Source of the DNA: Rheinheimera tangshanensis
GTDB lineage: Bacteria > Pseudomonadota > Gammaproteobacteria > Enterobacterales > Alteromonadaceae
DNA length: 64,000 nucleotides
Assembly: GCF_014645135.1 (NCBI RefSeq)
Contig: NZ_BMLH01000004.1
Location: 1-64,000 of the forward strand
Direction: 5' to 3'
The number at the start of each line of letters is the position of its first letter. The first letter of the stretch is position 1. The notes beneath the pieces were generated by a model, which ran no database searches, was not told where the DNA came from, and saw only the letters and a program-made list of their open reading frames with translations. Of the stretch, positions 1 through 10,040 are shown in pieces. The position numbers and the translations under genes are program-made.

Positions 1-97
1 AGGTTTGTTTGGCGATAGATCTGATCACCGAACACCATGAATGTTCTCACTTACTTAATTTTTTGTATCACCTCTATGATTTTACTCATATTTTTGT

Positions 98-121
98 GGG
101 GATACCTCAGGATCTGACCCC
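98..121 (-). repeat. partial copy of the GGGGTCAGATC stop-adjacent repeat
   Basis: Read on the minus strand, plsY ends in TAA, then AATT, then GGGGTCAGATCC. This is the same start as the full palindromes at 40657 and 58436, at the same 4-nt distance from the stop. The second arm is not the expected one: the copy instead closes with CTGAGGTATCCCC, giving a weak GGGG/CCCC hairpin, so it looks truncated or rearranged. Positions 1-97 hold no gene I can support. Confidence 0.55.
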
Positions 122-125
122 AATT

Positions 126-749
126 TTATTCCTGTTCGGGATCTTGAGGTTTGGTTTTGCGGTTCTTATGCCAGACCTTAGTTTCCTGACCATTCCATAG
201 CCTGATAATATTGTCTTTGTGGCGGATAATAATCAAAAGGCTCAGCATAGACACAGGAATGGTATACAAAGGTTTGATAAACCAGGTGAAAATGGGCGCA
301 AGGCCTACAGTGACAATAGCTGCTAACGACGAATAACCGGTAGCTCCTACCAGCATCATCCAGGTCGATATTAATAAACCCGCTAAATCAAGCCCTATAG
401 GCATCATGCTGCCAAAAGCTGTCGCAACAGCTTTGCCGCCTTTAAAGCCAAAAAAGATGGGGAATATATGACCTAAGCAAGCGCAAACCGCAATCATGCC
501 CAGATAAAAGGCCTCTATGCCTAAAAAATACGATCCCCAGACCGGAATAGTGCCTTTGAGCACATCAAACACCAGTACCATAGCAGCTGGAACAGCGCCG
601 CCTAAACGTAACACGTTAGTCGCGCCAGGATTACAGGAACCATGAGTGCGTGGATCCGGCAGTCTGAACAGTCGACTGACCAGAATAGCAGACGAGATTG
701 AGCCGCTTAAATAAGCCAACAGCATCAATATCGCTATGGTTAGGGTCAT
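126..749 (-). CDS. plsY: glycerol-3-phosphate acyltransferase PlsY
   Basis: This inner-membrane enzyme transfers the acyl group of acyl-phosphate to glycerol-3-phosphate, the first step of phospholipid synthesis. The 207-residue protein is strongly hydrophobic with several membrane segments. It carries the family motifs SGSIS near residues 15-20, [12 protein letters not shown] at 37-48 (usually GSGNPGATN, so Cys replaces one Gly) and [10 protein letters not shown] at 101-110. The start is an ATG with GAGGAA about 8 bases upstream. It is divergent from folB, the same arrangement as plsY/folB in many gammaproteobacteria. The 3' end abuts a repeat. Confidence 0.95.
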   Translation of the reverse strand: MTLTIAILMLLAYLSGSISSAILVSRLFRLPDPRTHGSCNPGATNVLRLGGAVPAAMVLVFDVLKGTIPVWGSYFLGIEAFYLGMIAVCACLGHIFPIFFGFKGGKAVATAFGSMMPIGLDLAGLLISTWMMLVGATGYSSLAAIVTVGLAPIFTWFIKPLYTIPVSMLSLLIIIRHKDNIIRLWNGQETKVWHKNRKTKPQDPEQE

Positions 750-886
750 GGATTAAGGTTCCTCAGTCCGACAAAATGCGCTAAAATCGCGACCTGTGTA
801 ATAAGCTGCTCAGAGTATAGGCTTTTTTAGTTTTTGCCTATCCGACCAGCCTACCTGAAACAAGTCTTTAACAAAAGCGGAAATCT

Positions 887-1240
887 ATGACGGATATAGT
901 TTTTATCAGGCAATTCAAGGTTCAGACGGTAATAGGTGTGTATGAGTGGGAAAAAGCCATACATCAAACACTGGAGTTTGATTTGGAGCTGGCCACCGAT
1001 ATCCGCCAGGCTGCAGCGACCGACGATTTACAATACACTTTGGATTACAGTGCTGTCTGTGACGCTATTGTTGAGCTGTGTAAGCAACCCCATGAATTAA
1101 TTGAAACTGTGGCTGAAAAAGTTGCAGCTATGGTGCTGCAGAAGTTCGCTACTAAGGCGGTAAAAGTGACTATTGCTAAGCCAGCCGCTGTGCCTGCCGC
1201 CGCCAGTGTCGGCGTGTCTATTTCGCGTGGCAGCTGGTAA
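887..1240 (+). CDS. folB: dihydroneopterin aldolase FolB
   Basis: FolB converts 7,8-dihydroneopterin to 6-hydroxymethyl-7,8-dihydropterin and glycolaldehyde in folate synthesis. At 117 residues the protein has the usual FolB length and the small single-domain fold signature: the N-terminal strand DIVFIRQFKVQTVIGVYEWE, a conserved LDYSAVCDAI in the middle, and a C-terminal VTIAKPAAVP segment. Its stop codon overlaps the folK start by one base (TAATG), so the two are translationally coupled. Cytoplasmic. Confidence 0.95.
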   Translation: MTDIVFIRQFKVQTVIGVYEWEKAIHQTLEFDLELATDIRQAAATDDLQYTLDYSAVCDAIVELCKQPHELIETVAEKVAAMVLQKFATKAVKVTIAKPAAVPAAASVGVSISRGSW

Positions 1241-1749
1241 TGGCGCTGATTTACATCAGTATTGGCAGCAATATAGAGCGGGATCTGCATATTCGCGCTG
1301 CTTATCTGGAGCTCACAGCACTATTTGGTGAAATTGGTTGCTCTCAAGTATACGAAAGTGAGGCTGTAGGTTTTACCGGTGATGCCTTTTACAATTTGGT
1401 GGCAGAGGCCAATACCGATTTATCTGTGGCTGATTGTGTCGCAGCCTTTAAGGCGATAGAACAGAAATATGGTCGTCCTGCTACATCGCCCAAGTTTTGT
1501 GGCAAACGGCTGGACCTGGATTTGCTGACTTACGATCAACTGGTCTGTAAAACACCTGTTGAATTACCGCGGGACGAGATTACTAAAAACGCCTTTGTGT
1601 TGTTGCCTTTGTCCGAGCTGGCACCAGAGCAAATCCATCCGCTGACAGGCTTGAACTATCAGCAGATGTGGCAAAACTACAAAGAAAACCAAAAGCTTTG
1701 GCCCATAGACTTTAACTGGCCGGATGCAGTTGCTGCCAAAGCTGTTTAG
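1240..1749 (+). CDS. folK: 2-amino-4-hydroxy-6-hydroxymethyldihydropteridine pyrophosphokinase FolK
   Basis: FolK transfers pyrophosphate from ATP to 6-hydroxymethyl-7,8-dihydropterin, the step after FolB. The 169-residue protein starts with the typical [10 protein letters not shown] strand (about residues 3-12). It has the family signature with [10 protein letters not shown] near 90-99, where the conserved aspartates bind Mg-ATP, and a late [11 protein letters not shown] segment. It starts one base inside the folB stop. Its 3' end overlaps the convergent cca gene by 38 bases, a tail-to-tail overlap. Confidence 0.95.
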   Translation: MALIYISIGSNIERDLHIRAAYLELTALFGEIGCSQVYESEAVGFTGDAFYNLVAEANTDLSVADCVAAFKAIEQKYGRPATSPKFCGKRLDLDLLTYDQLVCKTPVELPRDEITKNAFVLLPLSELAPEQIHPLTGLNYQQMWQNYKENQKLWPIDFNWPDAVAAKAV

Positions 1750-2956
1750 CGGTGCTGATAGCTTCAAGCCTTGCCTTGGCAACTTCCAGTTTAATCGCCT
1801 CACCTTTTAAACCCAAAGCGACTATAGCCTTCACATCAATAGCCCGAGCCGCCACTGCAAGCTGGCGCAAATAATCTGCTTGCGGATAAGCAGCCTGTTC
1901 AAAGCCAGTACGGCCGCGTAAATCGGCTATGGCACAGAGCAGCAATAAGTCCAGACGTTCGGGTTTACGCCATACATCTATGCCATCAAATAATTTTTGT
2001 ACTGTGGCAGGCCGAAGCTCAAAAGCTTTGTGCAGCAACTGATGGTATTCACAGGCCAGCAGCGCCAAATCACGACAGTCATTTGGCACCCGAATACGAC
2101 TACAAAGCTCCTGCACCAAAGGCAAGCCGCTATGCTCATGACCATGATGTTTAGGCCATAAAGCAGGGTCTGTGATGCCTTTGCCCAGATCATGGCAAAG
2201 CGCGGCAAAACGCACATCCAAACGGTCAGACAAGAAAGCCGCTTGTTTCAGCACCAGCATGCAGTGGATGCCGGTGTCTATTTCCGGATGCCACTGCGGT
2301 GGGTTGGGCACTCCCCACAGTTGATCCAGCTCTGGCATCAGTACTTTTAACGCGCCGCAGCTGTGCAGTAATTCAAAATAAGCTTGTGGGTCTTGTTCTG
2401 TTAAAGCGCGAGCCGTTTCCTGCCAGACCCGCTCAGCCGTTAAATGCTGTAACTCACCACTATGACTAAGCTCCGTCATTAACTGCAAAGTTTCAGCGGC
2501 AACAGTAAAACCTAAGTGAAAATAACGAGCATAAAAACGCGCCACTCTTAATACCCGCAATGGGTCTTCACTAAAAGCAGGCGAGACATGGCGCAGAATT
2601 TTTGCCTTGATATCAGCAATACCGCCGTAAGGGTCGTGCAGCTGACCAGCTTCATCCTTGGCGATGGCATTGATGGTTAAATCACGGCGCTGCAAATCCT
2701 GCTCAAGAGTCACATCTTGAGCAAAATAACAGGCAAAACCTGTGTACCCCTGGCCTTGTTTACGTTCGGTGCGGGCCAAAGCGTATTCCTGCTTGGTTTT
2801 AGGATGCAAAAACACCGGGAAATCTTTACCCACAGCCTGATAACCCAACCCCAGTAATTGTTCAGGTGTAGCGCCGACCACCAGCCAGTCCTGGTCCAAA
2901 GCCGGGTAGCCCAGCAGCTCGTCGCGAACAGCGCCGCCTACAAGATAAATGTTCAA
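1712..2956 (-). CDS. cca: CCA tRNA nucleotidyltransferase with HD domain
   Basis: This enzyme adds or repairs the 3'-CCA of tRNAs. The 414-residue protein matches the E. coli type in length (about 412). It has [12 protein letters not shown] near residues 5-16 with the DQDW metal site at 22-25, the [10 protein letters not shown] motif, and a C-terminal HD phosphohydrolase domain ([17 protein letters not shown]). The start is a TTG at 2956-2954: the family N-terminus is MKIYLVGG, the frame reads (TTG)NIYLVGG, no ATG is available, and GGAG lies about 10 bases upstream. Convergent with folK. Confidence 0.93.
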   Translation of the reverse strand: MNIYLVGGAVRDELLGYPALDQDWLVVGATPEQLLGLGYQAVGKDFPVFLHPKTKQEYALARTERKQGQGYTGFACYFAQDVTLEQDLQRRDLTINAIAKDEAGQLHDPYGGIADIKAKILRHVSPAFSEDPLRVLRVARFYARYFHLGFTVAAETLQLMTELSHSGELQHLTAERVWQETARALTEQDPQAYFELLHSCGALKVLMPELDQLWGVPNPPQWHPEIDTGIHCMLVLKQAAFLSDRLDVRFAALCHDLGKGITDPALWPKHHGHEHSGLPLVQELCSRIRVPNDCRDLALLACEYHQLLHKAFELRPATVQKLFDGIDVWRKPERLDLLLLCAIADLRGRTGFEQAAYPQADYLRQLAVAARAIDVKAIVALGLKGEAIKLEVAKARLEAISTAKQLWQQLHPAS

Positions 2957-3069
2957 TCTCTTTCTACTCCAGCGACAACATAAGTTTTCAAAGCTTTCAT
3001 GCAGTCTGTTTTTTTGCCATTATAACGCCTTGCTTACAATTGTCGCCCTAACTCAGCATCAGGAAGCTT

Positions 3070-3978
3070 ATGTACACCGGATTTTTCGGTTTAACCAGTC
3101 AGCCTTTTTCGATAGCCCCTAACCCTGACTTTCTATTTTTAAGCGCCCGTCACGCTGAAGCGCTGGCGCATTTGCGTTATGGTTTGGGCGAAGCCGGTGG
3201 TTTTGTACTGCTGACAGGCGAAGTGGGCACTGGAAAAACCACAGTGTCCCGCTGTTTGCTGCAGGAACTGACCGATAAAACCGAAGTGGCTTTTATCTTA
3301 AATCCGACCTTAAACGAGCTGGAATTGTTGGCTGCTATTTGTGATCAGTTAAAAATTCGCTACAAAAAATCCGAAGCCAGCTTAAAAATGCTGACTGACA
3401 AAATTACTAACCGTCTGATGAAAAACCATCAGGCCGGCAAAAATACTATTTTAATTATCGACGAAGCACAGCATCTGCAACCTGCAGTACTGGAGCAACT
3501 GCGGCTGTTAACCAACTTAGAAACCAATACTAAAAAGCTGCTGCAGGTGATTTTAATAGGTCAGCCTGAATTGCAGCAGTTGTTGCAGCGCCAGGATTTA
3601 CGTCAGCTCGCGCAGCGGATAACGGCCCGTTATCACTTAATGCCTTTGACTGAGCAGGAAGTACAGCAGTACATCAGTTATCGTTTGCAGGTAGCGGGTT
3701 GCAGCCGGCCTGTATTTACAGCTTCTGCAGTAAAAAAATTATTTCAATTATCTGGTGGTATTCCGCGTTTACTCAATTTAATCTGCGACCGCGCTTTGTT
3801 AGGGGGGTATAGTCAGCAAAAGGCATTAATTGATGCAGGTCTGGTCAATCAGGCGGCTTCAGAAGTGCTGGCAATAAAACCTCAAGCGGAAAAAGCGCCC
3901 TGGCCTGTTTGGGTATGGCCGCTATTAACGCTAGTGGCGTTAGGCGCAGGTGCCGGGCTGTCAGCATTCATTTGGTAG
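3070..3978 (+). CDS. GspA/ExeA-like AAA ATPase, short form
   Basis: In the type II secretion family, GspA/ExeA forms an inner-membrane complex with GspB that helps insert the secretin through the peptidoglycan. Visible are YTGFFGLTSQPFSIAPNPDF at the N-terminus (typical of ExeA/MshM), Walker A GEVGTGKT at 50-57, Walker B ILIIDEAQ near 125-132, and a single membrane segment at about 280-302 that ends the protein. Aeromonas ExeA is nearly twice as long and continues into a periplasmic peptidoglycan-binding domain, which is missing here. Length alone would also fit MshM of MSHA pili, but the GspB partner 10 bases downstream favours a GspA role. Good SD (AGGA). Confidence 0.85.
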   Translation: MYTGFFGLTSQPFSIAPNPDFLFLSARHAEALAHLRYGLGEAGGFVLLTGEVGTGKTTVSRCLLQELTDKTEVAFILNPTLNELELLAAICDQLKIRYKKSEASLKMLTDKITNRLMKNHQAGKNTILIIDEAQHLQPAVLEQLRLLTNLETNTKKLLQVILIGQPELQQLLQRQDLRQLAQRITARYHLMPLTEQEVQQYISYRLQVAGCSRPVFTASAVKKLFQLSGGIPRLLNLICDRALLGGYSQQKALIDAGLVNQAASEVLAIKPQAEKAPWPVWVWPLLTLVALGAGAGLSAFIW

Positions 3979-3988
3979 GAAACTTTTC

Positions 3989-4816
3989 ATGTCGTTATTA
4001 ATGGATGCGTTAAAGCAACAACAGCAAGTGCCAGTGGCCGCAGCAAAAACTGCATCAGGTCATGGCTGGCGTATTGCCGCTTTAACCTTATTAGTGGTTT
4101 TAGGTTTAGTGTTGGGGTTTTTTATAGGTCAGTATCAATTCGATACTAAAGAACCTGTAGCTGAAGTGGTGGTTGCTCCGGTTCAGGTTGCACCTGCTAT
4201 TGCCAATGCAGCTGATATAGCGATGGAACTGCAATTGGCAGCTGACTTACTAAAACCAACAGAGCCAGTGCAACTGGAAGAAGTACCTGAAGAAGAGCCG
4301 CAATTGGTGGTATCTGCCAAACGTGGTGAGAAGGTGCTTGGCCGTTCACGAGCAGAAGAAATAGAAGAGGACTTTATAGATTTTGAACAAATGCAGGAAG
4401 CGGATGCAGAACAGGAACTGACCCCAGTTGATGAGCTACTGCCAGCAGCAGAACTGGAGCAGTCTGAAGTATCTGCGGAACTTCGGGGGAAATTTGAATC
4501 GGCTTTAGCTGCTGAAGATGGCTCGCAGCGCCGCAAACAAGAAATTAACTATCATGATGCACCGGCTGTGGACATTAACCAGTTGGACGATTTATTGCAG
4601 CGTCAGTTACCTGCTTTACGTTTTGAAGCTCATGTCTATGCCACAGAGGCTAAACAACGTTGGATCAAAGTAAACGGCAAAGACTTACAGCAAGGCCAGT
4701 GGGTGACAGCGGATATTCAGGTGAAAGAAATATTACCTCAGTATGTAGTGCTGCAATTTAATCAGGTACAGTTTAGTGTCGAAGCTTTAACAGACTGGAG
4801 TTATCAAGGCCGCTAA
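3989..4816 (+). CDS. gspB: GspB-like type II secretion assembly protein
   Basis: The likely partner of the ATPase just upstream. The open frame begins earlier, but the family N-terminus is MSLLMDALKQ, which starts at the ATG at 3989. The 275-residue protein has a cytoplasmic N-terminus, one membrane segment at about 28-47, a long acidic and Pro/Glu-rich linker (about 60-165) and a C-terminal T2SSB-type domain (about 185-275, with RWIKVNGKDLQQGQWV). It is a bitopic inner-membrane protein with a periplasmic C-terminus. It runs tail-to-tail with the HD-GYP gene, 8 bases apart. Confidence 0.85.
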   Translation: MSLLMDALKQQQQVPVAAAKTASGHGWRIAALTLLVVLGLVLGFFIGQYQFDTKEPVAEVVVAPVQVAPAIANAADIAMELQLAADLLKPTEPVQLEEVPEEEPQLVVSAKRGEKVLGRSRAEEIEEDFIDFEQMQEADAEQELTPVDELLPAAELEQSEVSAELRGKFESALAAEDGSQRRKQEINYHDAPAVDINQLDDLLQRQLPALRFEAHVYATEAKQRWIKVNGKDLQQGQWVTADIQVKEILPQYVVLQFNQVQFSVEALTDWSYQGR

Positions 4817-4824
4817 AGGTCTTG

Positions 4825-6033
4825 TTACTCCAGCACTGACTGGCGGAAAAGACGGATCATATCAATACCAAAATCTTCCGGCATCGCAGCGCTTTCAATC
4901 TCCAGATCCACTTTGAGGTTTGCCAGATCAACAACTGAAACTTCAATATAACGTTTAAATTTGCAGTTATAAAATACTTTAACGACAGGACGTAGCGGCT
5001 CCAGCTCATTGGCTTTAAGTACTATCCCCAGCTTTTCATTACTCAGTTTCACTAGCGTACCAACCGGGTGAATGCCTATAGCTTTAATAAACTGGGCCAA
5101 GAGCACAGGATCAAAACTCTGAGGCGATTCTCGTTTTAATATTTTCAGTGCTGAAATACCGCTCTGGCCTTCTTTATAGCAACGTTGTGCGGTAATGGCA
5201 TCGTAGGTATCAACAATAGCGATCATCCGGCCATAGACTGAAATTTGTTGTTCAGCTAAGCCGTGAGGATAACCTTTACCATCCAGTCGCTCATGATGCA
5301 CAGCTGCCACATCAATACTGACAGGACTTAAGCCTGGGATCTGCTGCAGAATTTCATGGCTGTACACCACATGACGGCGCATTTCCGCGAATTCTTCCGC
5401 GGTCAATTTACCTGGCTTATTCAGTATATTGTCAGATACCAGAATTTTACCTATGTCGTGTAATAAGGCGCCTGTCGCCAGTTGTTGGATCAGCTCTTCG
5501 TCAAACTTCATTTGTTTGGCAAAAATGGTCATCAGAATAGAGACGTTGACCGAGTGCTCCAGCAAGTAGGCGTCTTTTTCGCGGATGCGGCTGATGCAGA
5601 GTAAGGCATCCTGATTACGAAATACCGAGTCGATAAAGCCTGTAGCGCAGTCTTGAAAGGGTTGCAGGTTCAACGCACGGCCCGCCTGAATATCGGCAAA
5701 AGCTTTTTTCTGCAGGCTTTTTGCTTGTTGGTACAGCGCATTTGCCTGGCCAAGCTCTTGCTCAAAACTGACTTTTTCGCGGTTTCTGCCCGTTGTAGTA
5801 AGAGGAGTTATAGGCGTTGCAACCTCTGGTTTGGGTTGATCTAATGTTTTACTTAAATCAACAACCAGTTCCAGCACGCCCTTTTGCTTTAGCTGCTCTA
5901 TCACTGCTGCAGTTCTGGCCCAGCCTTGAGTTTTAATTTCGATAGTGCCTTTTTGTTTGTGCACAGACACCACATACATACCGGGCTGTAACTCGGCAAT
6001 AGACAAAACTTTAAGCTGAGCTGGTGCTGTCAT
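4825..6033 (-). CDS. HD-GYP domain c-di-GMP phosphodiesterase
   Basis: A predicted cytoplasmic cyclic-di-GMP phosphodiesterase. From the ATG at 6033 the protein has 402 residues. The N-terminal ~130 residues resemble the DUF3391 domain that often precedes HD-GYP. The HD-GYP domain then shows HD at 192-193 (LLHDIGK), HHERLDGKGYP at 246-256 and a following IVDTYDAIT, so all catalytic and signature residues are present and an active enzyme is expected. The longest frame adds 8 residues from a TTG at 6057; the ATG with GAGAG upstream is preferred. Its target process is not shown by context. Confidence 0.9.
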   Translation of the reverse strand: MTAPAQLKVLSIAELQPGMYVVSVHKQKGTIEIKTQGWARTAAVIEQLKQKGVLELVVDLSKTLDQPKPEVATPITPLTTTGRNREKVSFEQELGQANALYQQAKSLQKKAFADIQAGRALNLQPFQDCATGFIDSVFRNQDALLCISRIREKDAYLLEHSVNVSILMTIFAKQMKFDEELIQQLATGALLHDIGKILVSDNILNKPGKLTAEEFAEMRRHVVYSHEILQQIPGLSPVSIDVAAVHHERLDGKGYPHGLAEQQISVYGRMIAIVDTYDAITAQRCYKEGQSGISALKILKRESPQSFDPVLLAQFIKAIGIHPVGTLVKLSNEKLGIVLKANELEPLRPVVKVFYNCKFKRYIEVSVVDLANLKVDLEIESAAMPEDFGIDMIRLFRQSVLE

Positions 6034-6114
6034 AAACTGACTCTCTCTGATTGCCAAACTGGTTGATTCGCTAATATGTGTAAATATGAAAAAAATGATA
6101 CATCATTTTCAGTT

Positions 6115-6141
6115 AAAAAAAAAGCCCGCAACAAGGCGGGC
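6115..6141 (-). terminator. intrinsic terminator of putA
   Basis: On the minus strand a GCCCGC/GCGGGC stem with a 6-base loop is followed by nine T residues, about 30 bases after the putA stop codon. This is a textbook rho-independent terminator. Confidence 0.9.
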
Positions 6142-6170
6142 CCGAGATTTAATTAGCTTTCGCTGAAGTT

Positions 6171-9100
6171 TTAACCCAGGTTGTCTGTCATCGTCATTAA
6201 CGAGGCATTGCCACCTGCAGCTGTGGTATTGATAGTGACGGTTTTTTCTGTCACTAAACGATGCAATAACTGATGATCAGCAGGGCTGGTGACCAAAGCA
6301 CTGATAGCGCCATCACGGGCCGCCATCCACTGCGCAGATAAAGCTTTCAGTGGGTTGGTGCCTTCAATCACAGCTGTTGCCAGCGTTGGATGCGCTAACA
6401 CTGCTTTTAAGCTTGGCAGCTTGACCCAGTGGAACAGGTTTGCTGGTAAACCGGCTTGCAGTAATAACTTACGGCAGGTATCCATCTCGGCTTGCTGAGC
6501 TTCGCCTGCAGTACTGACCACTGCATTACCTGATACCAAAGCTGTGATTAACGCCAGCATCCAGTGTTGGAAGCTGCTGTGTTCGCTACGAATAAGTGCC
6601 ACTACACCTTTGGCTTCCAGATGTAACTGGTTAGATTCACCTGTAGGTCCTGGCAGAGTTATAGGCTGAGCCAGCTCTTTTTCGATAAACTGCAGCTGTT
6701 CGCGGGCGGCGGTGATCACCTCGTTTAAGTCGTGTTCTTGCTCTGATACCAGCTTGTTACCAGCCAGCTGGGCGATAAAACGACGTAACACAGAACCGCG
6801 ATTCGTCACGTTTTGATTCAGCCAGGCCACCTGAGCCACAGCCATTTGCTGCAGTTGAGTATTGAGCTGGGCATCAAAACCGCTGGCCGCTTCTAACTGT
6901 TGTTGGACATCAGCATCCAAAGCAGGAGCCTGTAATTCATGTTCTTTCACCAGACGGCTTAAGTAGAAAGGGCCACCGGCTTTAGGGCCAGTACCCGACA
7001 AACCACGGCCACCAAAAGGCTGAACACCCACAACAGCACCAATCATATTGCGGTTCACATAGATGTTACCTGCTTTGATTTCGCTGGCAACTTTCATGGT
7101 GGTTTGTGCAATACGGCTATGGATACCCATAGTCAGGCCATAACCTGTGGCGTTGATTTGCTGAATGACTTTATCCAGCTCTTCGGCTTTAAAGCGGATG
7201 ATATGTACCACAGGGCCAAAGACTTCACGTTCCAGCAGATTCAGGCTGCTGATTTCATACAAACGTGGTGCGAAGAAGTAGTGATCGCCAGCAGCTGGTG
7301 CATCACAAACATAATGCAAGGTGGCTTTGCCTTCCAGATACTGCACATGCTGGTTTAAACGCTCCAAGGCTTTGCTGTCAATCACAGGGCCTAAGTCAGT
7401 GCTTAACCAGGCCGGGTCGCCAACATGCAGCTCTTTCATAGCGCCTTTGATCATAGTGATGATCTTATCGGCCACATCTTCTTGCAGGAACAGCACACGA
7501 AGGGCAGAACAACGTTGACCAGCGCTTTGGAAACCAGAAGAGATCACATCGTCAACCACTTGCTCTGGCAGAGCGGTAGAGTCAACAATCATACAGTTCT
7601 GACCACCGGTTTCGGCAATCAGTGGCACTGGCTCGCCACCACGTTCGGCCAGCTTACGGGCAATCCAGGCACCGGTTTCAGTCGAACCTGTAAACATCAC
7701 GGCCTGAATACGAGTATCCGGCACTATGACTTCACCCACCTGACGACCTGGTGCTATCACCAGTTGCACTACATTGTCCGGGAAACCAGCCGCTTTCATC
7801 AGTTCCAGAGTACGCACAGCAATTAAGCTGGTTTGTTCGGCAGGCTTAGCTACTACTGTATTGCCGGCCACTAAAGCGGCGCTGACCTGACCTAAGAAAA
7901 TAGCTAATGGGAAGTTCCACGGGCTGATACAAAGCACTACACCACGGGCTTGAGAAGCTTGCAGGTTTTTAGTCGCTTCAGCAGCGTAATAACGACAGAA
8001 ATCGACCGCTTCGCGTACTTCGGCCATGCTGTCTCCCACTGTTTTACCTGCTTCTTTAATACATAAAGCCAGTAATTCATCGCGGTGTAATTCCAGCTGA
8101 TCAGCCAGTTTATTTAAAAGTGCAGCGCGTTCAGTCACAGCAGTCGCAGACCAGGCCGGGAATGCGGCTTCAGCGTTGGTTACTGTCTGCTCCATCTGAG
8201 CACTGTTGCTGTGATGATGGAAACCTATCACTTCTTTGGTGTTGGCTGGGTTAGTCACAGCAAAAGCACCTGCTGGTACTTCAATCTGGCTGACAGATGC
8301 TAACCATGTATCCATAGCTTCGCGCATAGCCGTGATTTGATCGATATCGGTAAAGTCCTGGCCTTTAGAGTTCAGGCGAGCTGCACCATACAGTTGGTCT
8401 GGTAACGGAATAGAGTTATTACGTTTTTTGCTCCAGGCACGTACTGTTTCTACCGGATCTTTTAATAAAGACTCAACCGGAATATTTTCATCCACAATGT
8501 TATTTACGAAGGAGCTGTTAGCACCGTTTTCTAATAAACGACGTACTAAGTAAGCCAGTAAGTCTGAGTGTTCACCCACAGGGGCGTAAATACGGCAAGG
8601 TACTTTGTCATCAGCAACAACCTGGTCGTATAGCGCATCACCCATACCGTGTAAACGCTGGAACTCATACCCAGTGCGATCCGGTGCCATTTCTAAAATA
8701 GTGGCCACTGTATAGGCGTTGTGGGTAGCGAACATAGGGTACATACTGTCGCGGTATTCCAGCATCTTTTTGGCACAAGCCTGATAAGACACATCGGTCG
8801 ACGGCTTGCGGCTAAATACCGGGAAGTCGCTTAAACCTTCGGTCTGGCTGACTTTTACTTCAGTATCCCAGTACGCGCCTTTCACCAGACGCACCATCAT
8901 TTTGCGGCCCACTTTCACCGTCAGCTCACGTAGCCATTCAATGACAAACAAGCCACGTTTAGAGTAGGCCTGAACTGCTAAACCAAAACCTTCCCAACCG
9001 TTTAATTCCGGATCGGAGAATACAGCTTCGATAATATCCAGGGATAAATCTAAACGGTCCGCTTCTTCAGCGTCGACAGTAAAGCTGATGTCATAAGCTT

Positions 9101-9944
9101 TGGCTGCAATCGCCAGTTGTTTTAAGCGTGGTACTAATTCACTGATCACGCGGTCGCGATGAGTAAATTCGTAGCGTGGGTGAATGGCCGATAATTTCAC
9201 TGAAATGCCTGGGCTTTTTAATGGGCCACGTTTTTTCGCTGCTGTACCTATGACTTTAATCGCCATCATGTAGCTGTCGAAATAACGGTTGGCGTCGTCC
9301 ATGGTGCGGGCGCCTTCACCCAGCATATCGTAGGAATAAGTAAAACCTTTGCTTTCCAGTTCTACGGCACGTTCTACCGCTTTTTCAATGCTGGTGCCCA
9401 TGACAAACTGGGTGCCCATAATTTGCATCGCATAACGCACAGCCTGACGGATCACTGGCTCGCCCATACGACCACAAGTACGTTTTAATAAACCAAACTG
9501 AGCTTTTTTCTGATCGTCGCTGTAATTCACCAGCTTGCCGGTCAGCAATAAACCCCAGGCCGAGATATTCACAAATAAAGAGTCACTGTTGCCTAAATGC
9601 GAGCTCCAATCGCCGTTGGATAACTTGTCGCGGATCAGCAGGTCAGCCGTGTGTTTGTCTGGCACACGCAATAAGGCTTCGGCTAAACACATCAGCACTA
9701 AACCTTCGTCTGTCGACAAAGAAAACTCGTTCAACAGGGCGTCTACACCGCCTTTACCGACCTGAGCTTCACGGATATTCACTACCAACTGACGGGCTTT
9801 TTCCCAGGCACGGCTGCGCGCCGCAGGGCCAATATCAGCAATAGGCAATAAGTTGTTGAGTACCTGATCTTCATCAGCGCGGTAATGGTCGCGCATGGTT
9901 TGACGAATAGCGTGACTAGTGGTCAGTTGGCCTTGGAATAACAT
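6171..9944 (-). CDS. putA: bifunctional proline dehydrogenase / L-glutamate-gamma-semialdehyde dehydrogenase PutA
   Basis: PutA oxidises proline to glutamate in two steps, with FAD in the first domain and NAD in the second, channelling the intermediate. At 1257 residues it has the PRODH barrel (about 80-550; IYAPVGEH and RRLLENGANSSFV are the flavin and substrate elements) and the aldehyde dehydrogenase domain (about 570-1040; ISPWNFPLA, FTGSTETG, catalytic Cys in GQRCSALR near 811). A C-terminal ALDH-like region follows. The N-terminal ribbon-helix-helix DNA-binding domain of E. coli PutA (1320 residues) is absent; the protein begins directly with the arm region. Regulation is therefore likely by the divergent Lrp-family gene. 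Peripheral membrane enzyme. Confidence 0.96.
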   Translation of the reverse strand: MLFQGQLTTSHAIRQTMRDHYRADEDQVLNNLLPIADIGPAARSRAWEKARQLVVNIREAQVGKGGVDALLNEFSLSTDEGLVLMCLAEALLRVPDKHTADLLIRDKLSNGDWSSHLGNSDSLFVNISAWGLLLTGKLVNYSDDQKKAQFGLLKRTCGRMGEPVIRQAVRYAMQIMGTQFVMGTSIEKAVERAVELESKGFTYSYDMLGEGARTMDDANRYFDSYMMAIKVIGTAAKKRGPLKSPGISVKLSAIHPRYEFTHRDRVISELVPRLKQLAIAAKAYDISFTVDAEEADRLDLSLDIIEAVFSDPELNGWEGFGLAVQAYSKRGLFVIEWLRELTVKVGRKMMVRLVKGAYWDTEVKVSQTEGLSDFPVFSRKPSTDVSYQACAKKMLEYRDSMYPMFATHNAYTVATILEMAPDRTGYEFQRLHGMGDALYDQVVADDKVPCRIYAPVGEHSDLLAYLVRRLLENGANSSFVNNIVDENIPVESLLKDPVETVRAWSKKRNNSIPLPDQLYGAARLNSKGQDFTDIDQITAMREAMDTWLASVSQIEVPAGAFAVTNPANTKEVIGFHHHSNSAQMEQTVTNAEAAFPAWSATAVTERAALLNKLADQLELHRDELLALCIKEAGKTVGDSMAEVREAVDFCRYYAAEATKNLQASQARGVVLCISPWNFPLAIFLGQVSAALVAGNTVVAKPAEQTSLIAVRTLELMKAAGFPDNVVQLVIAPGRQVGEVIVPDTRIQAVMFTGSTETGAWIARKLAERGGEPVPLIAETGGQNCMIVDSTALPEQVVDDVISSGFQSAGQRCSALRVLFLQEDVADKIITMIKGAMKELHVGDPAWLSTDLGPVIDSKALERLNQHVQYLEGKATLHYVCDAPAAGDHYFFAPRLYEISSLNLLEREVFGPVVHIIRFKAEELDKVIQQINATGYGLTMGIHSRIAQTTMKVASEIKAGNIYVNRNMIGAVVGVQPFGGRGLSGTGPKAGGPFYLSRLVKEHELQAPALDADVQQQLEAASGFDAQLNTQLQQMAVAQVAWLNQNVTNRGSVLRRFIAQLAGNKLVSEQEHDLNEVITAAREQLQFIEKELAQPITLPGPTGESNQLHLEAKGVVALIRSEHSSFQHWMLALITALVSGNAVVSTAGEAQQAEMDTCRKLLLQAGLPANLFHWVKLPSLKAVLAHPTLATAVIEGTNPLKALSAQWMAARDGAISALVTSPADHQLLHRLVTEKTVTINTTAAGGNASLMTMTDNLG

Positions 9945-10040
9945 AGGGTTTTAATCCAGTGAATTGAAAAAAATTATGCTGCATTTTAGTGAAAGCGCAG
10001 CCCTATTTGGTGGTTTCTTTTTCAAACTAACCTTATATAA

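Noticed and set aside
9-200. Open frame at the left edge
   Set aside because: It overlaps the 3' end of plsY and the repeat on the other strand and has no protein features.
7425-7826. 133-codon frame antisense to putA (and similar long frames inside glnE, parC and valS)
   Set aside because: It lies fully inside a well-supported gene; the long antisense frame follows from the codon use of the real gene.
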